From assembly GCF_011602085.1 (NCBI RefSeq), contig NZ_JAAONY010000002.1, forward strand, positions 1,723,354 through 1,787,353: DNA of 64,000 nucleotides. Direction: 5' to 3'. The position numbers were made by a program, and so were the translations under genes. The stretch is from Pseudoteredinibacter isoporae (GTDB taxonomy: Bacteria > Pseudomonadota > Gammaproteobacteria > Pseudomonadales > Cellvibrionaceae). Below, in pieces: positions 34,326 through 42,954 of the stretch (within the stretch, counting starts at the first letter, position 1; every line of letters begins with the position of its first letter). The notes under the pieces were generated by a model that saw nothing but the letters and a program-made list of their open reading frames with translations, had not been told where the DNA came from and made no database searches.

Positions 34326-37249
34326 CTCTCAGTGAAACCTGGGTTATCGCAGCTACTGCCGCTTACCTGTTATTTTTATTGGGCCTGCTTTTTGTCGCCG
34401 GAAAATTTCGCTGGGCAAAACGTTTAAGCCAGCACCCACTGACTCACACCCTCGCACTTGGCGTTTTTGCCAGCGCCTGGAGTCTGTATGGTTCAAGCCA
34501 ACTGGCGTTGGAATACGGCTATGGTGCATTTGCGTATTACCTCGGAACGGGTACCTTATTTTTATTTGCGCCTCTGGCCCTCGCGCCCCTTGCCGAACTG
34601 TGTCGACGTTATCAATTGCAATCTCTGGCAGATTTGCTGGTCTTTCGATACCACAGTAATGGCGCCGGACAACTCGCCACCATTTTTCTCGCACTGGCAC
34701 TGATGCCCTTACTGGCTGCACAGCTTCAAAGTTTGTCAGTCAGCTACGAACTGATTACCCAAGGCCAACACTTCAATGAAGACAGCTTGCGCAGCAACGA
34801 TCTAGTGACATTGGGCTTTGCTACGTTTGTGTTGGCCATTAGTCTTATCGCCGCCAACAAACAGCATTATTCTCGACTGCCTTTGGTACTGGCCTTTGAC
34901 ACAATCGTTAAAGTTTTTGCCTTTAACGCCATTGGATTACTCGCAATCTTTTCGGTATTCGGTGGTTTGGAGCAGCTCGACACCTGGCTTCTGGAACACC
35001 CGGATAATGTCGCACTACTGTATTCACCTTTGCGGGAAACTTCTTCGCATACCTTATTATTGGTCTTTATCGCCAGCTCTCTGATTACGCCTAATTTATT
35101 TCACAGCGCGGTAATTCAGCAACCTAAAGGCAATATAAAACGCATTCTGCCCTGGGCATTTCCCACACTGCTATTGCTGTTGGCGCTACCGATCTTTCCA
35201 ATTTTATGGGCGGGCTTTGAACGCGGAGTACTGACGGCTCCGGAATATTTTGCCCTGGGTCTACCCGCCTCGATGGAGCGACCAAGCTGGACACTGATTA
35301 TGTTTATCGCTGGTGCTTCTGCGTCGGCAACGGCTTTGGTCACAATACTTATCAGCTTAAGTACTATGGTCGTGAATCATTGCTTGCTGCCTTTAACCGG
35401 CATCCGAAGAGGCAGCGGCCTGAGCCGTCAGTTAAAACGTTTGCAGCAGTTGGCGATTGTCGGTTTGATGGTGTTGATTCTCGGTCTTTATAGTCTGTGG
35501 CGGGGGCAGCACAGCCTGACCGAAATGGCCCTGCTAAGCTTTATTGCGGGCGCACAATTTGTTCCTGGCTTAATTGCCATTAGCTATTGGCCCAGTGGCA
35601 ATCGTCAAGGTTTTCTGGCCGGCTTAAGTGCGGGTGCGGCCATTTGGTTATTTGGCCTGGCCCTGCCAACCCTGTTCAATATTAAAAGCATCAACCTGGG
35701 CTACGGTCCCCACTTGCAATTGGGACTGGAACACTGGGATACCGTTGCACTGCTGTCGCTGACCATCAACAGCATTATTTTTGCCTGGGTATCCCTGCGT
35801 AGCCAAGCCACCGCCGAAGAAATTTACAGCGCTGAACTCTGTGCCGAAAATGAGTTAAGCCAACCTATGCGCAGCAGCCTGGATGTGTTTTCCGTGCCCG
35901 ATGTTGAAAAGAGATTAAGCCTGGCACTCGGCGGGGGTCCAAGCCGAGATGCCATCAACAAAGCCTTGCAGCAACTCAAAATCGATGACAACGAACGCCG
36001 CCCATATGCACTTCGACGACTACGCGATCAATTGGAAGCCAACCTCAGTGGCATTCTCGGGGTTAACATGGCCCAGGACATTATCAACAAGCACATTCCC
36101 CTGAGAAAACACAAAAGCTCTTCGACGGACGTCACCCTGATGGAGGAACGTCTGGCCCAAAATCAAAACGAGTTGCTGGGTTTGCCCGCCGAACTCAACA
36201 AGCTCAGGCTTTACCATCGCCAGACCTTGCAGGAACTGCCCATGGCAGTTTGTTCCATTGGCCAGGATCTGGAATTCGTTCTGTGGAATAAAGCCATGGA
36301 TGCCCTGACTCGCCTGCCGGGCAAGCAGATTAATGGCTCTCACCTGGATGAGCTGCCACCTCCCTGGGGGCCAGTGATTCGAAATTTTTACCACAGTGGC
36401 GATGAGCACTGGGCCAATCAGGAAGTGCAAATTGGTGATATCCCCCACTGGATCAGTCTTCACAAAGCCAAGGTACAAACCCCCATGGAGGGACGCTCTC
36501 AAGGTACCGTGATCCTGTTGGAAGACGTTACCGAAACCCATCGACTGGAACAGGAGCTGATGCACAATGAGCGTCTGGCATCAGTGGGGCGCCTTGCTGC
36601 AGGTGTTGCCCATGAAATCGGCAACCCGGTAACGGGCATTGCCTGCCTCGCGCAAAACCTGCGTTATGAGTCGGAGCCTGAAGATACCCAGGACACAGTC
36701 GACCAGATTCTGTCACAAACCGACCGCATTACCCGCATCGTGCAATCTTTGGTGAACTTCTCCCATACCGGCCAGGCCGATCAAAGCCAGCTGCAAAACA
36801 TCCATATTCACGAATGTGTTGAAGAAGCCATTCATCTGCTGAAACTCCACACGGAAAAGCCCGACCTGCAATTTGTGAATACCGTTCCACAGGACGCTCA
36901 AATTCAGGGGGACAGCCAGAGACTGATTCAAGTCTTCATCAATCTGCTGAGCAATGCCCGCGATGCCAGTCCGGAAGACGGCGTGGTGACTATTGATGCC
37001 GAACAAAACCAACAACAGCTGATACTTAGGGTAACGGATCAGGGACCAGGTATTTCCAGCGCCATCATGGATCGCATTTTAGAGCCCTTCTTCACCACTA
37101 AAGACCCCGGAGAGGGCACAGGACTAGGCCTGGCAATGGTCTTCAGCATTATGGAAGAGCATTCTGGCAGCGTGGAAATTCACAATCTGGGTCCGGAAAG
37201 TACCCCTTCAGGCGCGCAATTCATCTTAAAATTTCCTCTTAAGCCTTGA
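34322..37249 (+). CDS. cbrA: Sensor histidine kinase CbrA (SSS-transporter-like N-terminus)
   Basis: 975 residues. The first ~490 form about 13 transmembrane helices resembling a sodium/solute symporter, with EYGYGAFAYYLGTG early on; then a linker, a PAS domain (about 625-740), the phospho-acceptor helix ASVGRLAAGVAHEIGNPVTG (about 763), N box NLLSNARDAS and ATP lid GEGTGLGLAM. With CbrB it senses the carbon/nitrogen state and in Pseudomonas drives crcZ/crcY to relieve catabolite repression. The start is the ATG overlapping the small upstream gene; the open frame extends 21 codons upstream of it in another message region. Gene order dksA-gluQ-cbrX-cbrA-cbrB-pcnB matches Pseudomonas. Confidence 0.93.
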   Translation: MTLSETWVIAATAAYLLFLLGLLFVAGKFRWAKRLSQHPLTHTLALGVFASAWSLYGSSQLALEYGYGAFAYYLGTGTLFLFAPLALAPLAELCRRYQLQSLADLLVFRYHSNGAGQLATIFLALALMPLLAAQLQSLSVSYELITQGQHFNEDSLRSNDLVTLGFATFVLAISLIAANKQHYSRLPLVLAFDTIVKVFAFNAIGLLAIFSVFGGLEQLDTWLLEHPDNVALLYSPLRETSSHTLLLVFIASSLITPNLFHSAVIQQPKGNIKRILPWAFPTLLLLLALPIFPILWAGFERGVLTAPEYFALGLPASMERPSWTLIMFIAGASASATALVTILISLSTMVVNHCLLPLTGIRRGSGLSRQLKRLQQLAIVGLMVLILGLYSLWRGQHSLTEMALLSFIAGAQFVPGLIAISYWPSGNRQGFLAGLSAGAAIWLFGLALPTLFNIKSINLGYGPHLQLGLEHWDTVALLSLTINSIIFAWVSLRSQATAEEIYSAELCAENELSQPMRSSLDVFSVPDVEKRLSLALGGGPSRDAINKALQQLKIDDNERRPYALRRLRDQLEANLSGILGVNMAQDIINKHIPLRKHKSSSTDVTLMEERLAQNQNELLGLPAELNKLRLYHRQTLQELPMAVCSIGQDLEFVLWNKAMDALTRLPGKQINGSHLDELPPPWGPVIRNFYHSGDEHWANQEVQIGDIPHWISLHKAKVQTPMEGRSQGTVILLEDVTETHRLEQELMHNERLASVGRLAAGVAHEIGNPVTGIACLAQNLRYESEPEDTQDTVDQILSQTDRITRIVQSLVNFSHTGQADQSQLQNIHIHECVEEAIHLLKLHTEKPDLQFVNTVPQDAQIQGDSQRLIQVFINLLSNARDASPEDGVVTIDAEQNQQQLILRVTDQGPGISSAIMDRILEPFFTTKDPGEGTGLGLAMVFSIMEEHSGSVEIHNLGPESTPSGAQFILKFPLKP

Positions 37250-37266
37250 ATCTGAGCGCCATGAAG

Positions 37267-37296
37267 GTAACACTAGCGAATTAAGTAACAGTAACA
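37267..37296 (+). repeat. Three GTAACA half-sites between cbrA and cbrB
   Basis: GTAACA at 37267, 37285 and 37291, all in the same orientation, the last two directly adjacent. GTAACA is half of the palindrome found upstream of the crcZ promoter. They could allow CbrB to bind its own leader; chance is possible. Confidence 0.35.
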
Positions 37297-37319
37297 CTGA
37301 TCGACCGAGCAGCTAAGTT

Positions 37320-38720
37320 ATGAGCAACATTTTGATTGTTGAAGATGAGGCCATCATCCGCACCGCATTACGCAAATTGCTGGAGCGCCATAAATATACC
37401 GTTAACGAAGCCAGCTCAGTCAAAGAAGCCACGACCAAATACAAGCTCACCAACTTCGAACTTATCATCAGTGACTTACGCCTGCCCGGTGGCCCGGGTA
37501 CCGATTTGATTCAGCTGGCAGGAGATATTCCCGTCCTGATTATGACCAGCTATGCGAGCCTTCGCTCGGCGGTCGATTCCATGCGAATGGGCGCCGTGGA
37601 CTATATCGCCAAGCCCTTTGATCACGATGAAATGCTGGCCTCGGTTCGCCGAGCCATCGGTAAGGCCAATGCCGCCGCCAAAGCCCTCAGCAAATCAAAA
37701 TCATCCAGCCAGGCGATTGCCGGCATGATTGGCAACAGCCAGGTCATGAAAACCCTCTACAACCGCATTCATAAAGTCGCGCCCACCGATGCCACTGTCT
37801 TGGTGCACGGTGAAACCGGTACCGGTAAAGAACTGGCCGCCAAGGCAATTCATCAGGAAAGCCCTCGCGCTCAAAACCCGCTGATCAGCGTGAATTGCGC
37901 AGCCATTCCTGAAACGCTGATTGAATCCGAGCTGTTTGGCCATGAGAAAGGCGCTTTTACCGGTGCAGACAGCCACCGAGAAGGCTTGATCGCAGCAGCC
38001 GACGGCGGCACTTTGTTTCTGGATGAAATTGGTGAGCTGCCCCTGGAAGCTCAGGCTCGCTTGCTCCGAGTCTTACAAGAAGGTGAAGTGCGGCCCATTG
38101 GCTCGATAGAGTCCCAAAAGGTGGATGTTCGCCTCGTTGCGGCTACCCACCGGGATCTGCGGAAGCTGTCTGATGAAGGCCGCTTCCGACAGGATCTGTA
38201 TTTTCGAATCAACGTGTTGCAGTTAAACCTGCCGCCCCTGCGAGAGCGTGGTAAAGATGTCGTCGCACTGGCAGAACATATGCTGGGCCGCTATTGCGAG
38301 TCTTTCAAAAAGCCATTGCTACGCCTGAGCCCGGAAGCCATCCAGGCGATCACAACCTACACCTGGCCGGGCAATGTGCGTGAAATGGAAAACGCGATTC
38401 AGCGCAGTGTGATTCTCTGTGAAGATGAAAGCGAAATTTCCCACGATCTGCTTGGCATTGACCTCGATCTGGTGGAAATTGACGACCCCACCGATCTGAA
38501 AATCATCCAATCCACCCTGCAAGCTCGCAAACCATCGCAAGAACCCGCTGAAGACCTGTCTCTGGAAGACTACTTCCAACGCTTTGTTCTCGAACATCAA
38601 GATACAATGAGTGAAACCGAACTGGCACGTAAGCTTGGGGTCAGTCGCAAATGCCTATGGGAGCGACGTCAGCGCCTGGGCATTCCGCGTAAAAAAGCCA
38701 ACCAGCAAGCTGCCAAGTAA
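37320..38720 (+). CDS. cbrB: Sigma54-dependent response regulator CbrB
   Basis: NtrC-family activator. Receiver domain (residues 1-115) with Asp in [11 protein letters not shown] and KPF; AAA+ domain (about 140-375) with Walker A GETGTGKE, the sigma54-contacting GAFTGADSH loop and Walker [13 protein letters not shown]; and a Fis-type helix-turn-helix ([22 protein letters not shown]) at the C-terminus. 466 residues. It is the partner of CbrA, and its presumed target, a sigma54-dependent RNA, lies directly downstream with a matching operator. Confidence 0.95.
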   Translation: MSNILIVEDEAIIRTALRKLLERHKYTVNEASSVKEATTKYKLTNFELIISDLRLPGGPGTDLIQLAGDIPVLIMTSYASLRSAVDSMRMGAVDYIAKPFDHDEMLASVRRAIGKANAAAKALSKSKSSSQAIAGMIGNSQVMKTLYNRIHKVAPTDATVLVHGETGTGKELAAKAIHQESPRAQNPLISVNCAAIPETLIESELFGHEKGAFTGADSHREGLIAAADGGTLFLDEIGELPLEAQARLLRVLQEGEVRPIGSIESQKVDVRLVAATHRDLRKLSDEGRFRQDLYFRINVLQLNLPPLRERGKDVVALAEHMLGRYCESFKKPLLRLSPEAIQAITTYTWPGNVREMENAIQRSVILCEDESEISHDLLGIDLDLVEIDDPTDLKIIQSTLQARKPSQEPAEDLSLEDYFQRFVLEHQDTMSETELARKLGVSRKCLWERRQRLGIPRKKANQQAAK

Positions 38721-38932
38721 AACGATCGCCTGCCAAAAGCGCCACCTAAAAACAATTTCATCGGATCTATCAGGCACATACCCTGGCCCTTTCCATTTAT
38801 GTGGAAACGAATGCCCTTGCTCAATTTTTAAGTCAATTGACCCAATAAAATTCCGGGAAGCGCTCGTTTTTCAGCCAAATCCTCTGAGCGCTACCAGAAA
38901 TTGACGAAAAAGTTCCCCGAACTAGACTAAAG

Positions 38933-38960
38933 TGTTACCTGTTTTCGCCGAGATGTAACA
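38933..38960 (+). promoter_or_regulatory. Candidate CbrB operator upstream of the CrcZ-like RNA
   Basis: A perfect inverted repeat TGTTAC-N16-GTAACA about 125 bases upstream of the sigma54 -24 element. It resembles the TGTTAC/GTAACA sites described for CbrB in Pseudomonas. The distance fits an enhancer-type activator. An additional GTAACG lies about 16 bases downstream. Confidence 0.75.
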
Positions 38961-39056
38961 ATCAACGAGGCTTTAGGTAACGAATCCGAGTAGCAAACAA
39001 TTTAAATTTTGCAAGGAATTTTCCTAAGCCGTTGTTTTAAAAGCAATTTTCACTTT

Positions 39057-39072
39057 TGGCACGGTAAGTGCT
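39057..39072 (+). promoter_or_regulatory. Sigma54 promoter
   Basis: TTGGCACGGTAAGTGCTT: the essential GG (39058-39059) and GC (39070-39071) are 10 bases apart, as in the sigma54 consensus (TGGCAC-N5-TTGCW). It would start a transcript at about 39083. Together with the operator upstream and the NtrC-type CbrB next door, the assignment is strong. Confidence 0.88.
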
Positions 39073-39082
39073 TTTATAGTCG

Positions 39083-39391
39083 CCACATAACAACAACAAA
39101 TAATAAAAATAAATCAACAGCAACAATAATAATAACGATAGTTAATATGCATGGTTAATGCATAAACAATTACAGTAGTGACCATATTGATACTGCTGAC
39201 CTCTAAAAATAAGCACAACAACAAAAAATAACAATAACAAGCGTAAAACTGACTGACTGCACTGGACAGGGTTTGCCAGAAAAGCAAGTTGCTAATGGGG
39301 GCAGGGATTAGCCCCGCTAATAACAATAACGAGGTATTCGTTAATCAATTACCATCTTGCTTGAACGGGAAGTTTTTACTTCCCGTTTTGC
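39083..39391 (+). ncRNA. crcZ: CrcZ-like RNA sequestering Hfq/Crc
   Basis: About 310 nt of A-rich sequence with no gene, starting at the sigma54 promoter and ending at a hairpin terminator. It has three clusters of AAYAAYAA motifs, the site recognised by Hfq with Crc: 39089-39135 (at least six overlapping copies), 39217-39240 (four) and 39319-39329 (two). A small stem TATGCAT/ATGCATA (about 39145) sits between the clusters. In Pseudomonas, CrcZ lies at this same place between cbrB and pcnB and titrates Hfq when preferred carbon runs out. The primary sequence is not otherwise recognisable, so homology is by position, promoter and motifs. Confidence 0.85.
39364..39389 (+). terminator. Terminator of the CrcZ-like RNA
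   Basis: Stem AACGGGAAG/CTTCCCGTT with a 6-base loop, followed by TTTTG. The T-run is short but the stem is strong. Confidence 0.8.
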
Positions 39392-39577
39392 TATCTGCTT
39401 GTTTTATTTCCCACTTACCCCAAATTCTTCAGGTGCTACCGATATTCCCCAAAATGGGCCTGGCGGAATAACCATGTTACACTTCGCCCCATTCTAAAAA
39501 CGCAATATCAAGCTTGCCCGAGAGCAGCCCCTTATTGCCCAATATAGCCGAGAATCTGGCCCTGCCCTGCTGACATT

Positions 39578-40939
39578 ATGTTTACACGCGTTATCCGCTC
39601 TATTAATAATCTCTTCAAGTCTCCCAATCATTTTGAATATCCTGAAGAGGCTCGGGTTATCCCGCGCGATCAACACAGCATTTCACGCAAGCAGATTAGC
39701 CGCAGCGCTCTGAAGGTCATGAAAATCCTCAACGAGGGCGGCTTTGAAGCTTATCTGGTAGGCGGAGGTGTGCGCGATACGCTACTGGGTGGCAATCCCA
39801 AAGACTTTGATGTGGCGACAGACGCGACACCTGAACAGGTTCGCAAACTGTTTCGCAGTGCCCGCATTATCGGCCGTCGATTCCGTATTGTTCATGTTCG
39901 CTTTGGCCGTGAAATCATTGAAGTCACCACCTTCAGGGCCAATCATGATAGCGCCGCTAACAGCACTGAATCGCGCCAATCCAAAGAAGGCATGTTGTTG
40001 CGGGATAATGTTTTCGGCGATTTACGCTCGGATGCCCTGCGCCGGGATTTCACCGTTAACGCGCTGTACTATTCCCTTGATGGCTTTACGCTGCACGATT
40101 ACACCGATGGCATGAGCGATCTGGAAAACCGCCTTATCCGAATGATTGGCGATCCTCAGACTCGTTATCAGGAAGACCCGGTTCGCTTACTCAGGGCTGC
40201 CCGTTTTGCCGCCAAGCTCGATTTTGATATTGAGCCCAATACGGCCGCACCTATTAAAGAACTCGCGCCACTATTGGAAAATATTTCCTCAGCCCGCTTG
40301 TTTGATGAATGCCTGAAGTTGTTTTTAGGTGGCTACGCGACAGCGACCTTCAAGCGCCTGTGTGAATACGAGCTTCTAACGCCTTTGTTTCCTGCAACCG
40401 CCAAACGCCTGCAGGATGGTGAAAGTATTGACCAGGCCTTGCTCGAAAGAGTGATGCAAAACACTGACCGTCGTCTGGCCAATGAACAAAGAGTGACACC
40501 GGCCTTTATTCTGGCAGCCTTATTGTGGGGCCCTCTCCAGGATGCACTCGCACAGCAGGACAGCAAAAGCCCGCCGGCGATGCGTATGCACAAAGCATCC
40601 CAGCAAGTTATTGATGCCCAGTTGAAGCATACCGCCATTCCGAAACGCTTTTTGATTACCATGCGTGAAATCTGGGACTTACAGGGCCGCCTGCCTATGC
40701 GCTCCGGCAAACGCGCGCTGCGCCTGATGGAACACAAACGCTTCAGAGCCGCCTATGACTTTCTGCTGTTGAGGGAAGCCGCTGGAGAGGACTGCCAGGG
40801 CCTGGGATGCTGGTGGACCGAATTCCAGGATGCGACAGAAGAACGCCAAACCGAAATGCTTGAAGCGCTGCCCAAACCCAAGCGCCCCAGAAGAAGGCGC
40901 CGCAAACCCAGCGGCAACAGTGACAAACCTGCCTCATGA
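39578..40939 (+). CDS. pcnB: Poly(A) polymerase I
   Basis: PcnB adds poly(A) tails to RNA 3' ends, promoting decay. The nucleotidyltransferase core GGGVRDTLLGGNPKDFDVATD and RRFRIVHVRFGREIIEV, plus DALRRDFTVNALYY and the RNA-binding EDPVRLLRAARFAAKL, are present. The C-terminal tail KPKRPRRRRRKPSGN is strongly basic. 453 residues is normal. Its last codons overlap the folK start (ATGA), typical of the pcnB-folK pair. The start is the first ATG; no clear ribosome site. Confidence 0.96.
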   Translation: MFTRVIRSINNLFKSPNHFEYPEEARVIPRDQHSISRKQISRSALKVMKILNEGGFEAYLVGGGVRDTLLGGNPKDFDVATDATPEQVRKLFRSARIIGRRFRIVHVRFGREIIEVTTFRANHDSAANSTESRQSKEGMLLRDNVFGDLRSDALRRDFTVNALYYSLDGFTLHDYTDGMSDLENRLIRMIGDPQTRYQEDPVRLLRAARFAAKLDFDIEPNTAAPIKELAPLLENISSARLFDECLKLFLGGYATATFKRLCEYELLTPLFPATAKRLQDGESIDQALLERVMQNTDRRLANEQRVTPAFILAALLWGPLQDALAQQDSKSPPAMRMHKASQQVIDAQLKHTAIPKRFLITMREIWDLQGRLPMRSGKRALRLMEHKRFRAAYDFLLLREAAGEDCQGLGCWWTEFQDATEERQTEMLEALPKPKRPRRRRRKPSGNSDKPAS

Positions 40940-41433
40940 TCGCAGCCTATATTGGACTCGGTGGCAATCAAGGAGACACGCAGAGTAATCTGCGAATGGC
41001 CCTGAAATTGATCGATGACAATCAGAAATGCAAAGTCATCAAGTGTTCCAGCTGGTATTGCAGTAAAGCCCTGACGCTCGACGATGAGGAACAGGCAGAT
41101 TATTTAAATGCGGTGTGCGAAATTTCAACAGAGTTGGACGCCGAAGCGCTTCTCGATCTGCTGCAATCCATAGAACACGAACTTGGGCGGGTACGAGAGA
41201 AACGCTGGGGCGCACGTACCGTCGATCTGGATATCCTGCTGTATGGCAATACCGATATAAACAGTGAACGTCTCACCGTCCCCCACCCCCAGATGCAGCA
41301 TCGAAACTTTGTCATACTGCCTTTACTGGAAATTAACAGCGAACTTGAAATTCCATCAATTGGATCTTTAAAAGTCCTGGCAAAGGCATTAGGCTGGGAA
41401 GGGCTGCAACGCCTGAACGAGGAGACTTTATGA
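40936..41433 (+). CDS. folK: 2-amino-4-hydroxy-6-hydroxymethyldihydropteridine pyrophosphokinase
   Basis: FolK moves pyrophosphate from ATP to 6-hydroxymethyl-dihydropterin in folate synthesis. The motif RWGARTVDLDILLYGN and the PHPQMQHRNFVILPLLEI segment are family hallmarks; the start MIAAYIGLGGNQGD is typical. 165 residues. It is translationally coupled to pcnB (4-base overlap) and to the following kinase gene (another ATGA), so the three are one unit. Confidence 0.96.
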   Translation: MIAAYIGLGGNQGDTQSNLRMALKLIDDNQKCKVIKCSSWYCSKALTLDDEEQADYLNAVCEISTELDAEALLDLLQSIEHELGRVREKRWGARTVDLDILLYGNTDINSERLTVPHPQMQHRNFVILPLLEINSELEIPSIGSLKVLAKALGWEGLQRLNEETL

Positions 41434-42086
41434 GTCATGCAGACGACATTTCTCGCCGTCTAGTCGCGATTGAAGGACCAATTGGCGTGGGTAAAACCGC
41501 CTTCGCCAGCAAACTCGCTCAGCATTTGGGCGCAAGTACTCTTTTAGATAATACCGAAAGCAATCCTTTTCTATCACGCTTTTATTCCGATCCTAAATCA
41601 CTTGCCTTGCAAACCCAGCTTTTCTTTTTGTTCGAACGCATTCGTCAGTTGGAAGGCTTGCAGCAAAATGATTTGTTCACAGGCAACACCATCTGCGATT
41701 TTCTTATCGATAAAGACCAACTTTTTGCCCATGTGGTACTTGATGAAGATGAATTGAAGATTTATCAGCAAGTTTTCAGTCACCTGAAATTCAAGGCACC
41801 CACTGCAGATTTGGTTGTGGTCTTACAAGCACCAGCGGAGGTGTTGTTCGAACGCATTAACCAGCGCGGTATAGAACAAGAACAAAATATCAGTCTGGAA
41901 TATTTGCAACAGTTAAATGACGCCTACACCCAGTTTTTCCACCATTATCAATCTTCACCATTATTAATGGTCAATGCCAGTGACATTGATCCGGTGAACA
42001 ATGACGACCACTTTTTCGAGCTGCTTGAGTACATGAAAACCATTCACTCAGGCCGACATTACTACAACCCGAACCCTACCTTGTAG
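41430..42086 (+). CDS. Deoxynucleoside kinase (deoxyadenosine/deoxyguanosine kinase-like)
   Basis: A P-loop kinase of the deoxynucleoside kinase family phosphorylating dA/dG or dC with ATP or another NTP. Seen: P-loop AIEGPIGVGKTAFA, the RFYSDP region, FFLFERIRQLEG and the lid/ERS-like VLFERINQRGIEQE. 218 residues. It sits between folK and panB, where many gammaproteobacteria carry such a gene. Salvage substrate cannot be told from the sequence. Cytoplasmic. Confidence 0.88.
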   Translation: MSHADDISRRLVAIEGPIGVGKTAFASKLAQHLGASTLLDNTESNPFLSRFYSDPKSLALQTQLFFLFERIRQLEGLQQNDLFTGNTICDFLIDKDQLFAHVVLDEDELKIYQQVFSHLKFKAPTADLVVVLQAPAEVLFERINQRGIEQEQNISLEYLQQLNDAYTQFFHHYQSSPLLMVNASDIDPVNNDDHFFELLEYMKTIHSGRHYYNPNPTL

Positions 42087-42107
42087 AACATCGCTAAGGA
42101 GTAAATC

Positions 42108-42935
42108 ATGCCTTATGCCAGCCCCCAAGCCGACAGCAAACTGACTTCGGCAGTCACCACCAGTACGCTGCGCAAGATGAAAGCCGATGGCGAAAAATTT
42201 ATTACCGTTGCCTTGTACGATGCCCCTATGTCTGCGATGGCGCAGCGTTGTGGTGTTGAGGTACTGTTGGTTGGCGATAGCCTGGGAATGACCGTCTTAG
42301 GTTACGACAGTACCATTCCTGTCACCATGGAACAGATGATTTACCACGTTGAAGCGGTAAGACGTGGCAATGATAAATCGCTGATTATGGGCGACATGCC
42401 TTTTATGACGTATTCGACCCCGGAATTGGCCATGGAAAATGCAACTCGCATTATGCAGGCCGGCGCCCATATGGTGAAAATCGAGGGTGGAGAATGGCTG
42501 GCGCCGACAGTGAAGATGCTCGGCGAACGCGGCATCCCTGTTTGCGCCCATCTGGGATTAACGCCTCAATCAGTCAATAAGTTAGGTGGCTTTAAAGTCC
42601 AAGGGCGCAATGACGATCAAGCGGAAGCCATATTAAAAGATGCCAAACTGCTTGATGAAGCCGGTGCCGATTTATTGGTACTGGAATGTGTGCCAAGTGA
42701 ATTGGCCAAACGCATCACCGAAGCCGTTTCCATGCCGGTGATTGGCATTGGTGCGGGCCGCGACACCGACGCACAAGTGTTGGTGATCAATGATATTTTG
42801 GGCCTGACTGAAAAGCCGCCCAAATTTTCCAAGAACTTTTTGATCGAAGCCGGCGATATCCCAAGTGCGCTAAACAAATACGCAGCCGACGTGAAGGCTC
42901 AAATTTTCCCTGCTGACGAGCATTGTTTTAAGTAA
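42108..42935 (+). CDS. panB: 3-methyl-2-oxobutanoate hydroxymethyltransferase
   Basis: PanB makes ketopantoate from 2-oxoisovalerate and methylene-tetrahydrofolate in pantothenate synthesis. Signatures: VALYDAPMSAMAQRCGVEVLLVGDSLGM, GDMPFMTY, VKIEGGEWLAPTVKML, HLGLTPQSVNKLGGFKVQGR and IGIGAGRDTDAQVLVINDILGL. 275 residues. A GGAG ribosome site precedes the ATG. panC, the usual partner in Pseudomonas, is not adjacent; the next gene is on the other strand. Confidence 0.97.
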   Translation: MPYASPQADSKLTSAVTTSTLRKMKADGEKFITVALYDAPMSAMAQRCGVEVLLVGDSLGMTVLGYDSTIPVTMEQMIYHVEAVRRGNDKSLIMGDMPFMTYSTPELAMENATRIMQAGAHMVKIEGGEWLAPTVKMLGERGIPVCAHLGLTPQSVNKLGGFKVQGRNDDQAEAILKDAKLLDEAGADLLVLECVPSELAKRITEAVSMPVIGIGAGRDTDAQVLVINDILGLTEKPPKFSKNFLIEAGDIPSALNKYAADVKAQIFPADEHCFK

Positions 42936-42954
42936 ATCCAGATAGGGGAACCCG

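Noticed and set aside
39060..39330. A-rich, low-complexity DNA downstream of cbrB, first taken for a degenerate repeat
   Set aside because: The repeats are AAYAAYAA motifs downstream of a sigma54 promoter, better explained as the CrcZ-like RNA; a 70-codon minus-strand frame there is a shadow.
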